Shown one piece after another: positions 1 through 5,373 of a stretch of DNA of 5,373 nucleotides (its first letter is position 1; each line of letters begins with the position of its first letter). The translations under genes were made by a program, and so were the position numbers. The DNA lies in NCBI GenBank assembly GCA_023300205.1, contig JALZVD010000285.1, positions 1 to 5,373 on the forward strand, in the 5' to 3' direction. The notes beneath the pieces are model-generated. The model ran no database searches. It worked only from the letters and a program-made list of their open reading frames with translations, and was not told where the DNA came from. This DNA comes from Akkermansiaceae bacterium. GTDB lineage: Bacteria; Verrucomicrobiota; Verrucomicrobiia; Verrucomicrobiales; Akkermansiaceae.

Positions 1-3000
1 CGTGCCTGGGAGTGGCGGAGTGGTGAAGAATTGGTTAAGGTCGCTTGCGGGAGCTGATGACTGATCCGAGGCGATCTGGTAGTAGTATTTGGTGGCGGGA
101 CTAAGGCCAGTGAGGGTGGAGCTTTGGTCAGTGATACTCTGGCCTGGGGCAAGAGTGAAGGAGAAGGGCGTGGAGCTGGCGGTGGCAGATATCACGCGGT
201 CGAGATTTGCAGGATCGGTCCCGTAGACGAGGAATTGATCGACAGGGTCTCGGGTTCGCCAGTTGATGGTCATGGCTGAGGGGGATGCCTTTTGGAGGAA
301 AGGCTGCCGCACGAGTTGTGGGAGGATTTCAAAGGTTCCTACTGTGATAGCGGTTTCACCAGACTGGGTGGTTGCGTGGATTTCGTAGGTGTAAGTCCCT
401 CCTTCGGTGAGGTTTTCTAGAGTGGTGAGGTTGTTGGTTCTGAGGTCAGTGCTGTCGATGACCTGGCTTGGAGAGGTCGGGTTCAGGCCGTAGCTGAGGC
501 GGTATGATGTTAGCTCGGAGCTTTCCCAGGAGAGTTCAACTTGGCTGCTAGATAAGTGGGTGACTACGGGGGGAGTGATTTGGAGTCCGATGGGAATGCC
601 GGAGAGTTCAAATTCGCCAATGAGGGGGGAATCGAGATCGAAGCGGAAGGGATGAAGCGAGATGGCGAGGGTGTTTGTCCCTGAAGCAAGAGTGACCGAC
701 CCTGGTAGTTCCTGGGTGAAATTCGTGTCGCTGTTGCTGCCATTGCTGCTGAAGGTGGCAAGTGACCAAGAGCCGTGGGAGATATTTGGGTTTGTAAGGT
801 TGGTGAGGCCGGGGGAGAGTATGAGTTCTCCGTTTAGGAAGACGGAGCATCCTTGGCTATAGTTGGCGTTAAAAGTGAGGGATTGATATCCGGTTTCTCC
901 TCCGTCGATTTCCTTGAGAAGCCAGACTGGGCGGATTCTTTGATTGATGCTCTGAAGTGCGGTCTGCCCGACTCGGAGGTGGCCTTGAGAGATGAAGGGG
1001 GCGGTCTGATTTGGGATGAAAGCGGGACCATTGTAGGAGGATGGGGTGTGCCAGGTATCGGTGAAGTCGGGGTCGGAAATGGCCGGGTCGGTGAAGGCTC
1101 CGTCGATGATGTTTTCTAAGAGGAGCCAATCCGTGCTTTGGCGGGAGAGGATGATTTGATCTTGGGTAAGGAAGCTGGAAATGACTGGGGGGGTGAAGGA
1201 ATTACCTTCGGCATCAAGGACTTCGGCATAATAGATGGTAGCGGGGGTGAGGTCAGTGAGAGTGGAGGTGTGGTAGATACGGTCACCGGGGATTGCGATG
1301 AGAGTGTCGAGAGAAGCCGGAGAGAGTCCCCAGCGGAGTTGGCTGGCTTGGGCGGTGGGAGTGGACCAAGCCAGATCGAGCGAGCTTGCGGTCGTCGAGA
1401 GCGCGAAGGGAGGGGGCGGGGTGTTCGTCAATGGCAGTCCGGAGAGTTCGAGGTCGAAGGTAAGTAGACCAAAGCTAGGTGGGGAATGAAGTTGAATGGC
1501 GAGGAGATTGGGGCCTGGAGGAAGGACGAGATCGGGGGAAGGTAGGAATGAAGAGGGAGAGAAAGAATCACCTCGTTGCGCCCAGATTGCTTGGCTGTTG
1601 GCTCGGCCGACGGTGTCGCCAATTTTATGACCGTTGAGGAAGATGGTGAGTGGGATGCGGTCTGATAGTAAAAACTGAAGTTGATGATAGCCTGTTAAGC
1701 CGCCATCGATTTCCCTCAAGAACCAGATCGGTCCTGAATGCGGGGTGATGGTGCCTGGTGGGGAGTAGTTGCTTGCAGGTCCGAAGGGGGCGGGCAGGAG
1801 CGGGCTAAAGGCGGGCCCATCGTAGGTAGTATTACCGGGGTAGGAGCCGAGGCTTTGGGTTGACCAAGTTTCGTAGAAGTCAGGGTCCAGGAGAGCGGGG
1901 TCGATGGATCTTTCAATTTCGGGGTCTCGTGGCAAGAGGTGGGACCATTGGCTGGCGAAGGGGATGAGTGTTTCCTGTCCTCCGACAAAGCTGTTGATGG
2001 AGGGAGGCTCGAAAGAGGAGCCGTCTGCCTTGAGGATTTCATAATAGACGCGCTGGCCGGGGATGGCACGAGGAATGGTAACGAAGTGAAGGTTGCTCGG
2101 ATCGGGGAGAGAGAGGGTATTTGTCAATTCGGTCCGACTGCTGCCGTAGCGAAGAAGGCTGGAGGTAGGAGTGGCGGTGAACCACTGGATTAAGTTTCCA
2201 GATTCGGTTGTCACGGGATCTCCGAGAGAGAACGTGTCTGATGATCCAGAGACACCAGTCAGGGCCATATCGAAATTTAGGTTAAAGTCGTTTTGGTCGA
2301 AGGCGTGAAGTGAGATGGCGAGGATGTTTTTTCCGGGCACCAGGATCTCGGGTGCAAAGATAGGCGGGGTGTTACGGGGCAGGAAGGGTTGGTCTGTCTC
2401 GTAGAGGTCCCAGGCGCTTCCTGACTCTGGGCTTCTAAGATTGTCGATGACAAGACGCCCATTGAGGTAGAGTCGGTAGGACCGGAGGTGTGAGATGTCG
2501 AAGTCAAGAGATGAGGTTCCTTTCGGCGGACCTGTGACTTCCCTAACGAGATAGATTGCTCCACTGCGGTCTGCTCCGGGGTTTGCAAGGACAGTGCCGC
2601 CGGTGCCTCCCGAAGTTCGGATGGGCGTCGTCTGGTTTGGAGTGAAGGTGGGGCCATCGTAAATACTACTCGCCATGCCGAGGGTCATCCAAGTTGAGTT
2701 GAAATCGGGGTCAGCAAGCGCCGGGTCGGTCCCCAGCCCTTCGCTATCTAGGGAGTGTAGAATCTGCCAGTCAGAAGCGGATTGTGCGACGAAGGTGGGA
2801 TCGGGCGTGGTGAAGGTTCCCGTGATAGGTTCAGAGAACGGAGATCCATCGCCGCGGCGGACCTCATAATGATAGGTGGAGCTTCCTTTTAGGTTAGAGA
2901 GTTCAAATTGGTGGAAAACACGATCGCCTGGGATTTCGAAACTCTCAAGGGAACTCGGGTTTGTTCCAAGATGGATGAGGGAGGGTTGAAGAGTGCCCGT

Positions 3001-4584
3001 GAGGTAGCTGACACGAAAGGTGGTTCCGGAAATGTCTTCCTGAAAATCACGGATCTCGGGGAGTTGTCGTTTCGCCCCTTTTAACTCGAGTGAAAATCCC
3101 AAGGCGGCATCATCGCCCTCTCCTGTATGAACTGAAACGGCGAGGAGGTTCGGGCCTGGGTTTAGAACGGGTTTGGCGTTTTCGCGGAAGTAAAGTGTTT
3201 CGGTGTATGTTCCAAGAAGTCCGATGGTGTTGGAATTCCATAAATCGTTGTATGGCGCGAAATCAGTTTCTGCGATTAATTCTCCATTCAGGTAGAAGAA
3301 GCACCCTTCCTGAGATGTGACTTCAAATTCTAGATCACTGAAGCCATCGACGCCGCCATCGATTGTTCTGAGTAGCCAGAGGGTGTGTCCTTCACCTCCT
3401 GTGGGAGAAGCGAGTTCGGTTCCCGCATTGGGGAAGTCAGCAGCAGCTCCGTAGTGAATCGGAGTGGAGGCAGGCAAAAAAGGAGGTCCGTCGTAAGCAG
3501 TCGCCTGAAAAGGAGGGGTTCCGAATCCGGCAGGGGTGTGGGAGAACCAAGCCTCATTGAAGTCAGGGTCAGAGAGTGCGGGGTCGATGTCGTTTCCTTC
3601 TGAATCGCGGACGAGTAGGGAGTGCCAGTCAGTGTCATGCCGATCCAAAATGGTTAGTTTGGGTGTTGTGAGAGACTCTGAAGTAAAGAATTGAAGCTGG
3701 TTGTTACTCCCTTCCCAGACTTCAAGGTCTGGAGTGAGTATTTCGTATCGAAAAGTGGTTCCGGCAGGGAGCTCTCGAGTGAAGTAGTGATTGCGGAGTG
3801 AGACATCGTTCTCGAAGACTTGAGTCGAGCCTTCCGTAAGATTGGTGATTCTAACGAGAGTTTTCTGAGGGTCAGGTGTCGCCCAGCGCAGGTGGAGGCG
3901 GTTGCCAATGAGGTTTCTGAGAGGTGGGGTTATTGTCGGAAGGCCGGGCTCGCCGGAGAATTCAAGCTTTAGGCCAAAGTCTTCAGTTTCTGTGGGAACA
4001 CGGGCGACAACGACTGTGATCAAATTTGGCCCAGGGCGGAGCGTTAGGAGCTGTGGGAATGGAAGATGGAAAAGTTCTTCAAAGGTGACCCCATCACCCG
4101 GCGATTCGGCCATGAAATTGGCACCGGTGGTGCGTAGGGCATTTGGAGTGGCTGAAACAGGTTTACCGTTGATGAAAATTTGCGCTCCATCACGGGCTAG
4201 TCCTGTAAAGATCAGGTTTTGATAGCCGAATTCGCCACCATCTACGACCTTCATGAAGTAGGATGTATTCCAAGTGGCATCGTCGGGAAGATCGAGTGAG
4301 GTGCCGGTGGGGATGCCGGGGACGGTTCCGGCGAAAAATGGCGCTTGTTGGTCGGTGATGAAAGCTGGGCCATCGTAGGTGAGCGGGCTGAAGTAGTCTC
4401 CGAAGCTTTGATCTTGCCAGGTGTCAAAGAAGTCGGGGTCTCCGATGAGTGGGTCAACTTGTTGATTGTTTTCGTCCAAAGACCGGGCGTAGGCCCAGCC
4501 GGTGGAGTCAGTAGAAAGGAGAACCTGCCGTTGTGCGAAGGAGGGGGTGATGAGAAGAAGGAAGAAGATGAAGAGAGATTTCAT
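1..4584 (-). CDS. Giant secreted modular protein, probable purple-acid-phosphatase-like metallophosphoesterase (3' end outside window)
   Basis: An uninterrupted frame of 1528 codons runs from ATG 4584-4582 to base 1 without a stop, so the gene is 3'-partial. Residues 1-17 (MKSLFIFFLLLITPSFA) form a signal peptide, with cleavage likely after A17. Five tandem modules follow (about 21-302, 308-593, 598-868, 873-1140, 1143-1421). Each pairs a beta-sandwich (jelly-roll) domain with an Fn3-like domain. Residues 1424-1522 resemble the Fn3-like N-terminal domain of purple acid phosphatases (RQPFLQ, MTINWRT, VYGTDPANL, LTGLSPATKYYYQI, FFTTPPLPGT). In that family a dinuclear-metal phosphoesterase domain comes next; it would lie beyond base 1, so catalysis is inferred, not seen. 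The protein has only two cysteines (C428, C1246) and I count about 17 lysines, giving an acidic, exported character. The upstream TPR gene overlaps it by 4 bases, and no Shine-Dalgarno is visible before the ATG. Alternatively it could be a non-catalytic adhesin or surface-layer-like protein. The reading frame is very secure; the function is moderate. Confidence 0.95.
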   Translation of the reverse strand, partial: MKSLFIFFLLLITPSFAQRQVLLSTDSTGWAYARSLDENNQQVDPLIGDPDFFDTWQDQSFGDYFSPLTYDGPAFITDQQAPFFAGTVPGIPTGTSLDLPDDATWNTSYFMKVVDGGEFGYQNLIFTGLARDGAQIFINGKPVSATPNALRTTGANFMAESPGDGVTFEELFHLPFPQLLTLRPGPNLITVVVARVPTETEDFGLKLEFSGEPGLPTITPPLRNLIGNRLHLRWATPDPQKTLVRITNLTEGSTQVFENDVSLRNHYFTRELPAGTTFRYEILTPDLEVWEGSNNQLQFFTSESLTTPKLTILDRHDTDWHSLLVRDSEGNDIDPALSDPDFNEAWFSHTPAGFGTPPFQATAYDGPPFLPASTPIHYGAAADFPNAGTELASPTGGEGHTLWLLRTIDGGVDGFSDLEFEVTSQEGCFFYLNGELIAETDFAPYNDLWNSNTIGLLGTYTETLYFRENAKPVLNPGPNLLAVSVHTGEGDDAALGFSLELKGAKRQLPEIRDFQEDISGTTFRVSYLTGTLQPSLIHLGTNPSSLESFEIPGDRVFHQFELSNLKGSSTYHYEVRRGDGSPFSEPITGTFTTPDPTFVAQSASDWQILHSLDSEGLGTDPALADPDFNSTWMTLGMASSIYDGPTFTPNQTTPIRTSGGTGGTVLANPGADRSGAIYLVREVTGPPKGTSSLDFDISHLRSYRLYLNGRLVIDNLRSPESGSAWDLYETDQPFLPRNTPPIFAPEILVPGKNILAISLHAFDQNDFNLNFDMALTGVSGSSDTFSLGDPVTTESGNLIQWFTATPTSSLLRYGSSRTELTNTLSLPDPSNLHFVTIPRAIPGQRVYYEILKADGSSFEPPSINSFVGGQETLIPFASQWSHLLPRDPEIERSIDPALLDPDFYETWSTQSLGSYPGNTTYDGPAFSPLLPAPFGPASNYSPPGTITPHSGPIWFLREIDGGLTGYHQLQFLLSDRIPLTIFLNGHKIGDTVGRANSQAIWAQRGDSFSPSSFLPSPDLVLPPGPNLLAIQLHSPPSFGLLTFDLELSGLPLTNTPPPPFALSTTASSLDLAWSTPTAQASQLRWGLSPASLDTLIAIPGDRIYHTSTLTDLTPATIYYAEVLDAEGNSFTPPVISSFLTQDQIILSRQSTDWLLLENIIDGAFTDPAISDPDFTDTWHTPSSYNGPAFIPNQTAPFISQGHLRVGQTALQSINQRIRPVWLLKEIDGGETGYQSLTFNANYSQGCSVFLNGELILSPGLTNLTNPNISHGSWSLATFSSNGSNSDTNFTQELPGSVTLASGTNTLAISLHPFRFDLDSPLIGEFELSGIPIGLQITPPVVTHLSSSQVELSWESSELTSYRLSYGLNPTSPSQVIDSTDLRTNNLTTLENLTEGGTYTYEIHATTQSGETAITVGTFEILPQLVRQPFLQKASPSAMTINWRTRDPVDQFLVYGTDPANLDRVISATASSTPFSFTLAPGQSITDQSSTLTGLSPATKYYYQIASDQSSAPASDLNQFFTTPPLPGT
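19..315 (-). other. Purple-acid-phosphatase N-terminal-type Fn3 domain, residues 1424-1522
   Basis: This is the last visible domain, with no jelly-roll in front of it, so it breaks the two-part module rhythm. It begins RQPFLQKASPSAMTINWRT (1426-1444), continues with FLVYGTDPANL (1451-1461) and LTGLSPATKYYYQI (1491-1504), and ends FFTTPPLPGT (1519-1528) at the window edge. This order of elements is characteristic of the Fn3-like domain preceding the metallophosphoesterase domain in bacterial and plant purple acid phosphatases. The catalytic Asp, His and Asn motifs would come after base 1 and are not seen. Confidence 0.82.
322..1158 (-). repeat. Module 5 of the giant protein (jelly-roll + Fn3-like), residues 1143-1421
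   Basis: The jelly-roll half (about 1143-1331) has W1153, DPAI.DPDF (1166-1174) with W1178, YNGPAFIP (1184-1191, with N in place of the usual D), WLLKEIDGG (1221-1229) and GY (1232-1233), FLNGE (1249-1253), SGTNTLAISLH (1301-1311) and LSGIP (1327-1331). The Fn3-like half (about 1336-1421) carries VELSW (1349-1353), LSYGLNPTSP (1363-1372), LTEGGTYTYEI (1392-1402) and TFEI (1417-1420). C1246 lies at the position equivalent to C428 of module 2. The stretch 1260-1290 is rich in Ser, Asn and Thr and is probably a surface loop. Confidence 0.87.
1165..1968 (-). repeat. Module 4 of the giant protein (jelly-roll + Fn3-like), residues 873-1140
   Basis: The jelly-roll half (about 873-1050) shows W880, DPAL.DPDF (895-903) with W907, YDGPAFSP (921-928), WFLREIDGG (954-962) and GY (965-966), FLNGH (982-986), PGPNLLAIQLH (1023-1033) and LSGLP (1047-1051). 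The Fn3-like half (about 1056-1140) carries LDLAWSTP (1069-1076), LRWGLSPASL (1083-1092), PGDRIYH (1099-1105), LTDLTPATIYYAEV (1109-1122) and a closing FLT (1138-1140). A proline run (PPPP, 1056-1059) forms the linker between the two halves. Confidence 0.88.
1981..2793 (-). repeat. Module 3 of the giant protein (jelly-roll + Fn3-like), residues 598-868, degenerate signature
   Basis: The jelly-roll half (about 598-777) keeps W606, DPAL.DPDF (620-628) with W632, YDGPTF (642-647), YLNGR (706-710), an altered PGKNILAISLH (750-760) and LTG (775-777). It lacks the IDGG element of its siblings; the corresponding stretch is LVREVTG (679-685). The Fn3-like half (about 785-868) has LIQWFT (798-803), LRYGSS (811-816), PGQRVYYEI (842-850) and DGSSF (854-858). 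This module has diverged most at the loop between two core strands, but it remains open and well folded by pattern. Confidence 0.85.
2806..3663 (-). repeat. Module 2 of the giant protein (jelly-roll + Fn3-like), residues 308-593
   Basis: The jelly-roll half (about 308-503) shows W320, DPAL.DPDF (334-342) with W346, YDGPPF (364-369), WLLR.IDGG (403-411), YLNGE (431-435), PGPNLLAVSVH (476-486) and a closing LKG (501-503). The Fn3-like half (about 507-593) shows FRVSY (523-527), HLGTNPSSL (538-546), PGDRVFH (552-558), YHYEV (571-575) and FTT (591-593). Residue C428, just before the YLNG strand, is one of only two cysteines in the visible protein. Confidence 0.87.
3679..4524 (-). repeat. Module 1 of the giant protein (jelly-roll + Fn3-like), residues 21-302
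   Basis: The jelly-roll half spans about residues 21-213. Its signature elements are W30, DPDF (49-52) with W56, YDGPAF (70-75), DGG (115-117) followed by GY (120-121), FING (137-140), PGPNL (184-188) and a closing FSG (209-211). The Fn3-like half spans about 214-302, with LHLRW (230-234), F278-R-Y-E and a closing FFT (299-301). This is the longest module, with 290 residues from its W30 to W320 of module 2. Its Fn3 half is the most divergent: it lacks the YG..P..L and PG.R segments present in most others. Confidence 0.85.
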
Positions 4585-4604
4585 TTACAAAGGGAGGCTT
4601 GGAT
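4581..4604 (-). promoter_or_regulatory. ATGA stop/start overlap; likely translational coupling without a Shine-Dalgarno
   Basis: The TGA stop of the TPR gene (4583-4581) and the ATG of the giant gene (4584-4582) share the tetranucleotide ATGA. The 20 bases upstream of the ATG on the coding strand contain no GGAGG- or GAGG-like element. They instead carry a pyrimidine run (CCTCCC, 4597-4592), the opposite of a Shine-Dalgarno sequence. Termination-reinitiation is therefore the most plausible way the large gene is translated, which ties its synthesis to that of the TPR protein. The overlap is seen directly; the coupling is inferred. Confidence 0.75.
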
Positions 4605-5372
4605 CTTGGAGGCGAGAGTTTGGAGGTCCTGATTCTTTTGAAGGCGGGACGGAAGTTGTTGGTAGGCTTTGAGGCCGGCGGCGAGGGCTTGGGAGGAGTG
4701 GGCTTGGTGGTGGTGTTTTTCCCAGATGAGGGCTTCCTCATACTTGAGTTTCACGAGGAGGTTGGGGTAGAGAAGGCTGAGGGTTTGAAATACTTTTTCA
4801 GCTCCGTCGATGTCTTGTTGGGATAGGAGTGCTTGGGCGCGAAGTTGATGGAGCTGAATTGATTTGGGGGAATGATCGAGGCCGGCGGTGAGGAATTTAA
4901 GAAGGGTTTCTTTGTCGTCCGCAGCGAGGGCCGCGGATGCGGCCAGTTGGTAGTCGTGCATGACTGGGGCAGCGGCGTTTTTAAGATAGATTTGCCAATG
5001 CGGGAGGGCGTCAGCGGGAGATGAGAGGAGGGCCTTTTCGCGGAAAGCGAGAGGGGTGGGGGCTTGTTCGATTTTGAAGTAGGTTGCGAGCGCTTGCGAA
5101 GCGAGGGTGGGTTGGCCGGCTTTACGATGGAAGCGGGCGAGTTTCAGGAAGGCGGGAGGAAAGGGCGGTTTGATTTGAGTAGCCTGATTGAAATCATTCA
5201 GGGCGGCGGCGGGGTCACGATGGCTTTTGTGGAGGTCTGCGCGGTCCAGCCAGAGTTGGGGGTTGTCTGGGGTCTCTGTGATCTTGGCGGAAATTTCTGC
5301 GATCTGTTCGTCCAGTGCGCCGTGGCCAAGGAGGAGGTTGGCCTGGAGAAGGAAGAATATCAATAGTCGCAC
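4581..5372 (-). CDS. Exported tetratricopeptide-repeat (TPR) protein
   Basis: This encodes a 263-residue protein, first gene of a two-gene unit. The N-terminus (MRLLIFFLLQANLLLGHGA) is a typical Sec signal peptide with a hydrophobic core at about residues 3-15 and likely cleavage near residues 16-19, so the protein should be periplasmic or secreted. Helix-turn-helix repeats with TPR spacing are seen at about residues 37-70 (W41, A45, L47, A56-A57, F61, A64, P69), 71-104, 137-170 and 171-204 (L177, A179, A181, A191, F195). The rest, to K263, is alpha-helical and hydrophilic. TPR domains bind other proteins and have no catalytic role, so the partner is unknown; the coupled downstream exported protein is the obvious candidate. 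The start is a GTG at 5372-5370, one base from the window edge. It places the signal peptide right at the N-terminus, but no ribosome binding site can be seen and an upstream start cannot be excluded. The stop is TGA at 4583-4581, inside the next gene's start. Exported TPR: confident; specific role: unknown. Confidence 0.93.
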   Translation of the reverse strand: MRLLIFFLLQANLLLGHGALDEQIAEISAKITETPDNPQLWLDRADLHKSHRDPAAALNDFNQATQIKPPFPPAFLKLARFHRKAGQPTLASQALATYFKIEQAPTPLAFREKALLSSPADALPHWQIYLKNAAAPVMHDYQLAASAALAADDKETLLKFLTAGLDHSPKSIQLHQLRAQALLSQQDIDGAEKVFQTLSLLYPNLLVKLKYEEALIWEKHHHQAHSSQALAAGLKAYQQLPSRLQKNQDLQTLASKIQASLCK

Positions 5373-5373
5373 T

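Noticed and set aside
1401..1421. G-rich stretch as a possible G-quadruplex
   Set aside because: Only three tracts of three or more G are present close together, and the bases are explained by a Pro-rich linker (PPPP) on the coding strand.
1138..1467. Plus-strand open frame of 109 codons, Gly/Glu-rich
   Set aside because: It lies wholly antisense to modules 4 and 5, has a low-complexity composition that mirrors the complementary codons, and shows no domain pattern.
1716..2069. Minus-strand open frame of 117 codons in another frame, Ser/Pro-rich
   Set aside because: It is out of frame with the 1528-codon gene whose repeat motifs cover the same bases; its Ser/Pro richness is the usual shadow of pyrimidine-rich coding DNA.
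2277..2657. Minus-strand open frame of 126 codons in another frame
   Set aside because: It overlaps module 3 in a different frame, has a Ser/Thr/Pro-biased composition and no recognisable motif.
4585..4610. Purine-rich AGGGAGG on the plus strand as a possible ribosome binding site
   Set aside because: It is on the non-coding strand for both genes and precedes no supported plus-strand gene.
5064..5366. Plus-strand open frame of 100 codons opposite the TPR gene
   Set aside because: It is antisense to a well-supported signal-peptide/TPR coding sequence and has no family resemblance of its own.
1..5373. Terminators, tRNA, CRISPR or insertion-sequence signatures
   Set aside because: No non-coding gap exists in the window, and I saw no direct-repeat/spacer pattern, terminal inverted repeats, transposase motifs or hairpin followed by a T run outside coding sequence.

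Overview
This window looks like a chromosomal piece of a bacterium of the PVC group, most probably a Verrucomicrobiota member. That assignment is an inference from the protein architecture: a large secreted protein built of jelly-roll plus fibronectin-III-like modules, leading into a purple-acid-phosphatase-type Fn3 domain, and encoded directly behind a small exported TPR protein. Base composition is moderate in GC. The coding (minus) strand is strongly pyrimidine-rich (TTC, CTC, ACC, CCC, GAC codons), so the printed plus strand looks G- and purine-rich.

Layout: everything is on the minus strand and the window is essentially 100% coding. Reading in transcription order from the right edge, the first gene (5372 to 4581) encodes a 263-residue exported tetratricopeptide-repeat protein. 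Its TGA stop overlaps the ATG of the second gene by four bases (ATGA, 4584-4581). The second gene starts at 4584 and stays open for 1528 codons down to base 1 with no stop or frameshift, so its 3' end lies outside the window. It has a clear signal peptide, five tandem copies of a roughly 273-290-residue module, and then one domain resembling the N-terminal Fn3-like domain of purple acid phosphatases. In known proteins that domain is normally followed by a metallophosphoesterase catalytic domain, which would lie just beyond base 1.

How they may work together (inference): the two genes form a translationally coupled operon for two exported proteins. The large one is probably a multidomain surface or secreted phosphoesterase carrying repeated carbohydrate-binding-like domains, and the TPR protein is a possible periplasmic scaffold or assembly partner. 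No RNA genes, mobile elements, CRISPR arrays, terminators or intergenic promoters are visible. Shorter open frames on the plus strand and in the other minus frames are shadows of these two genes.
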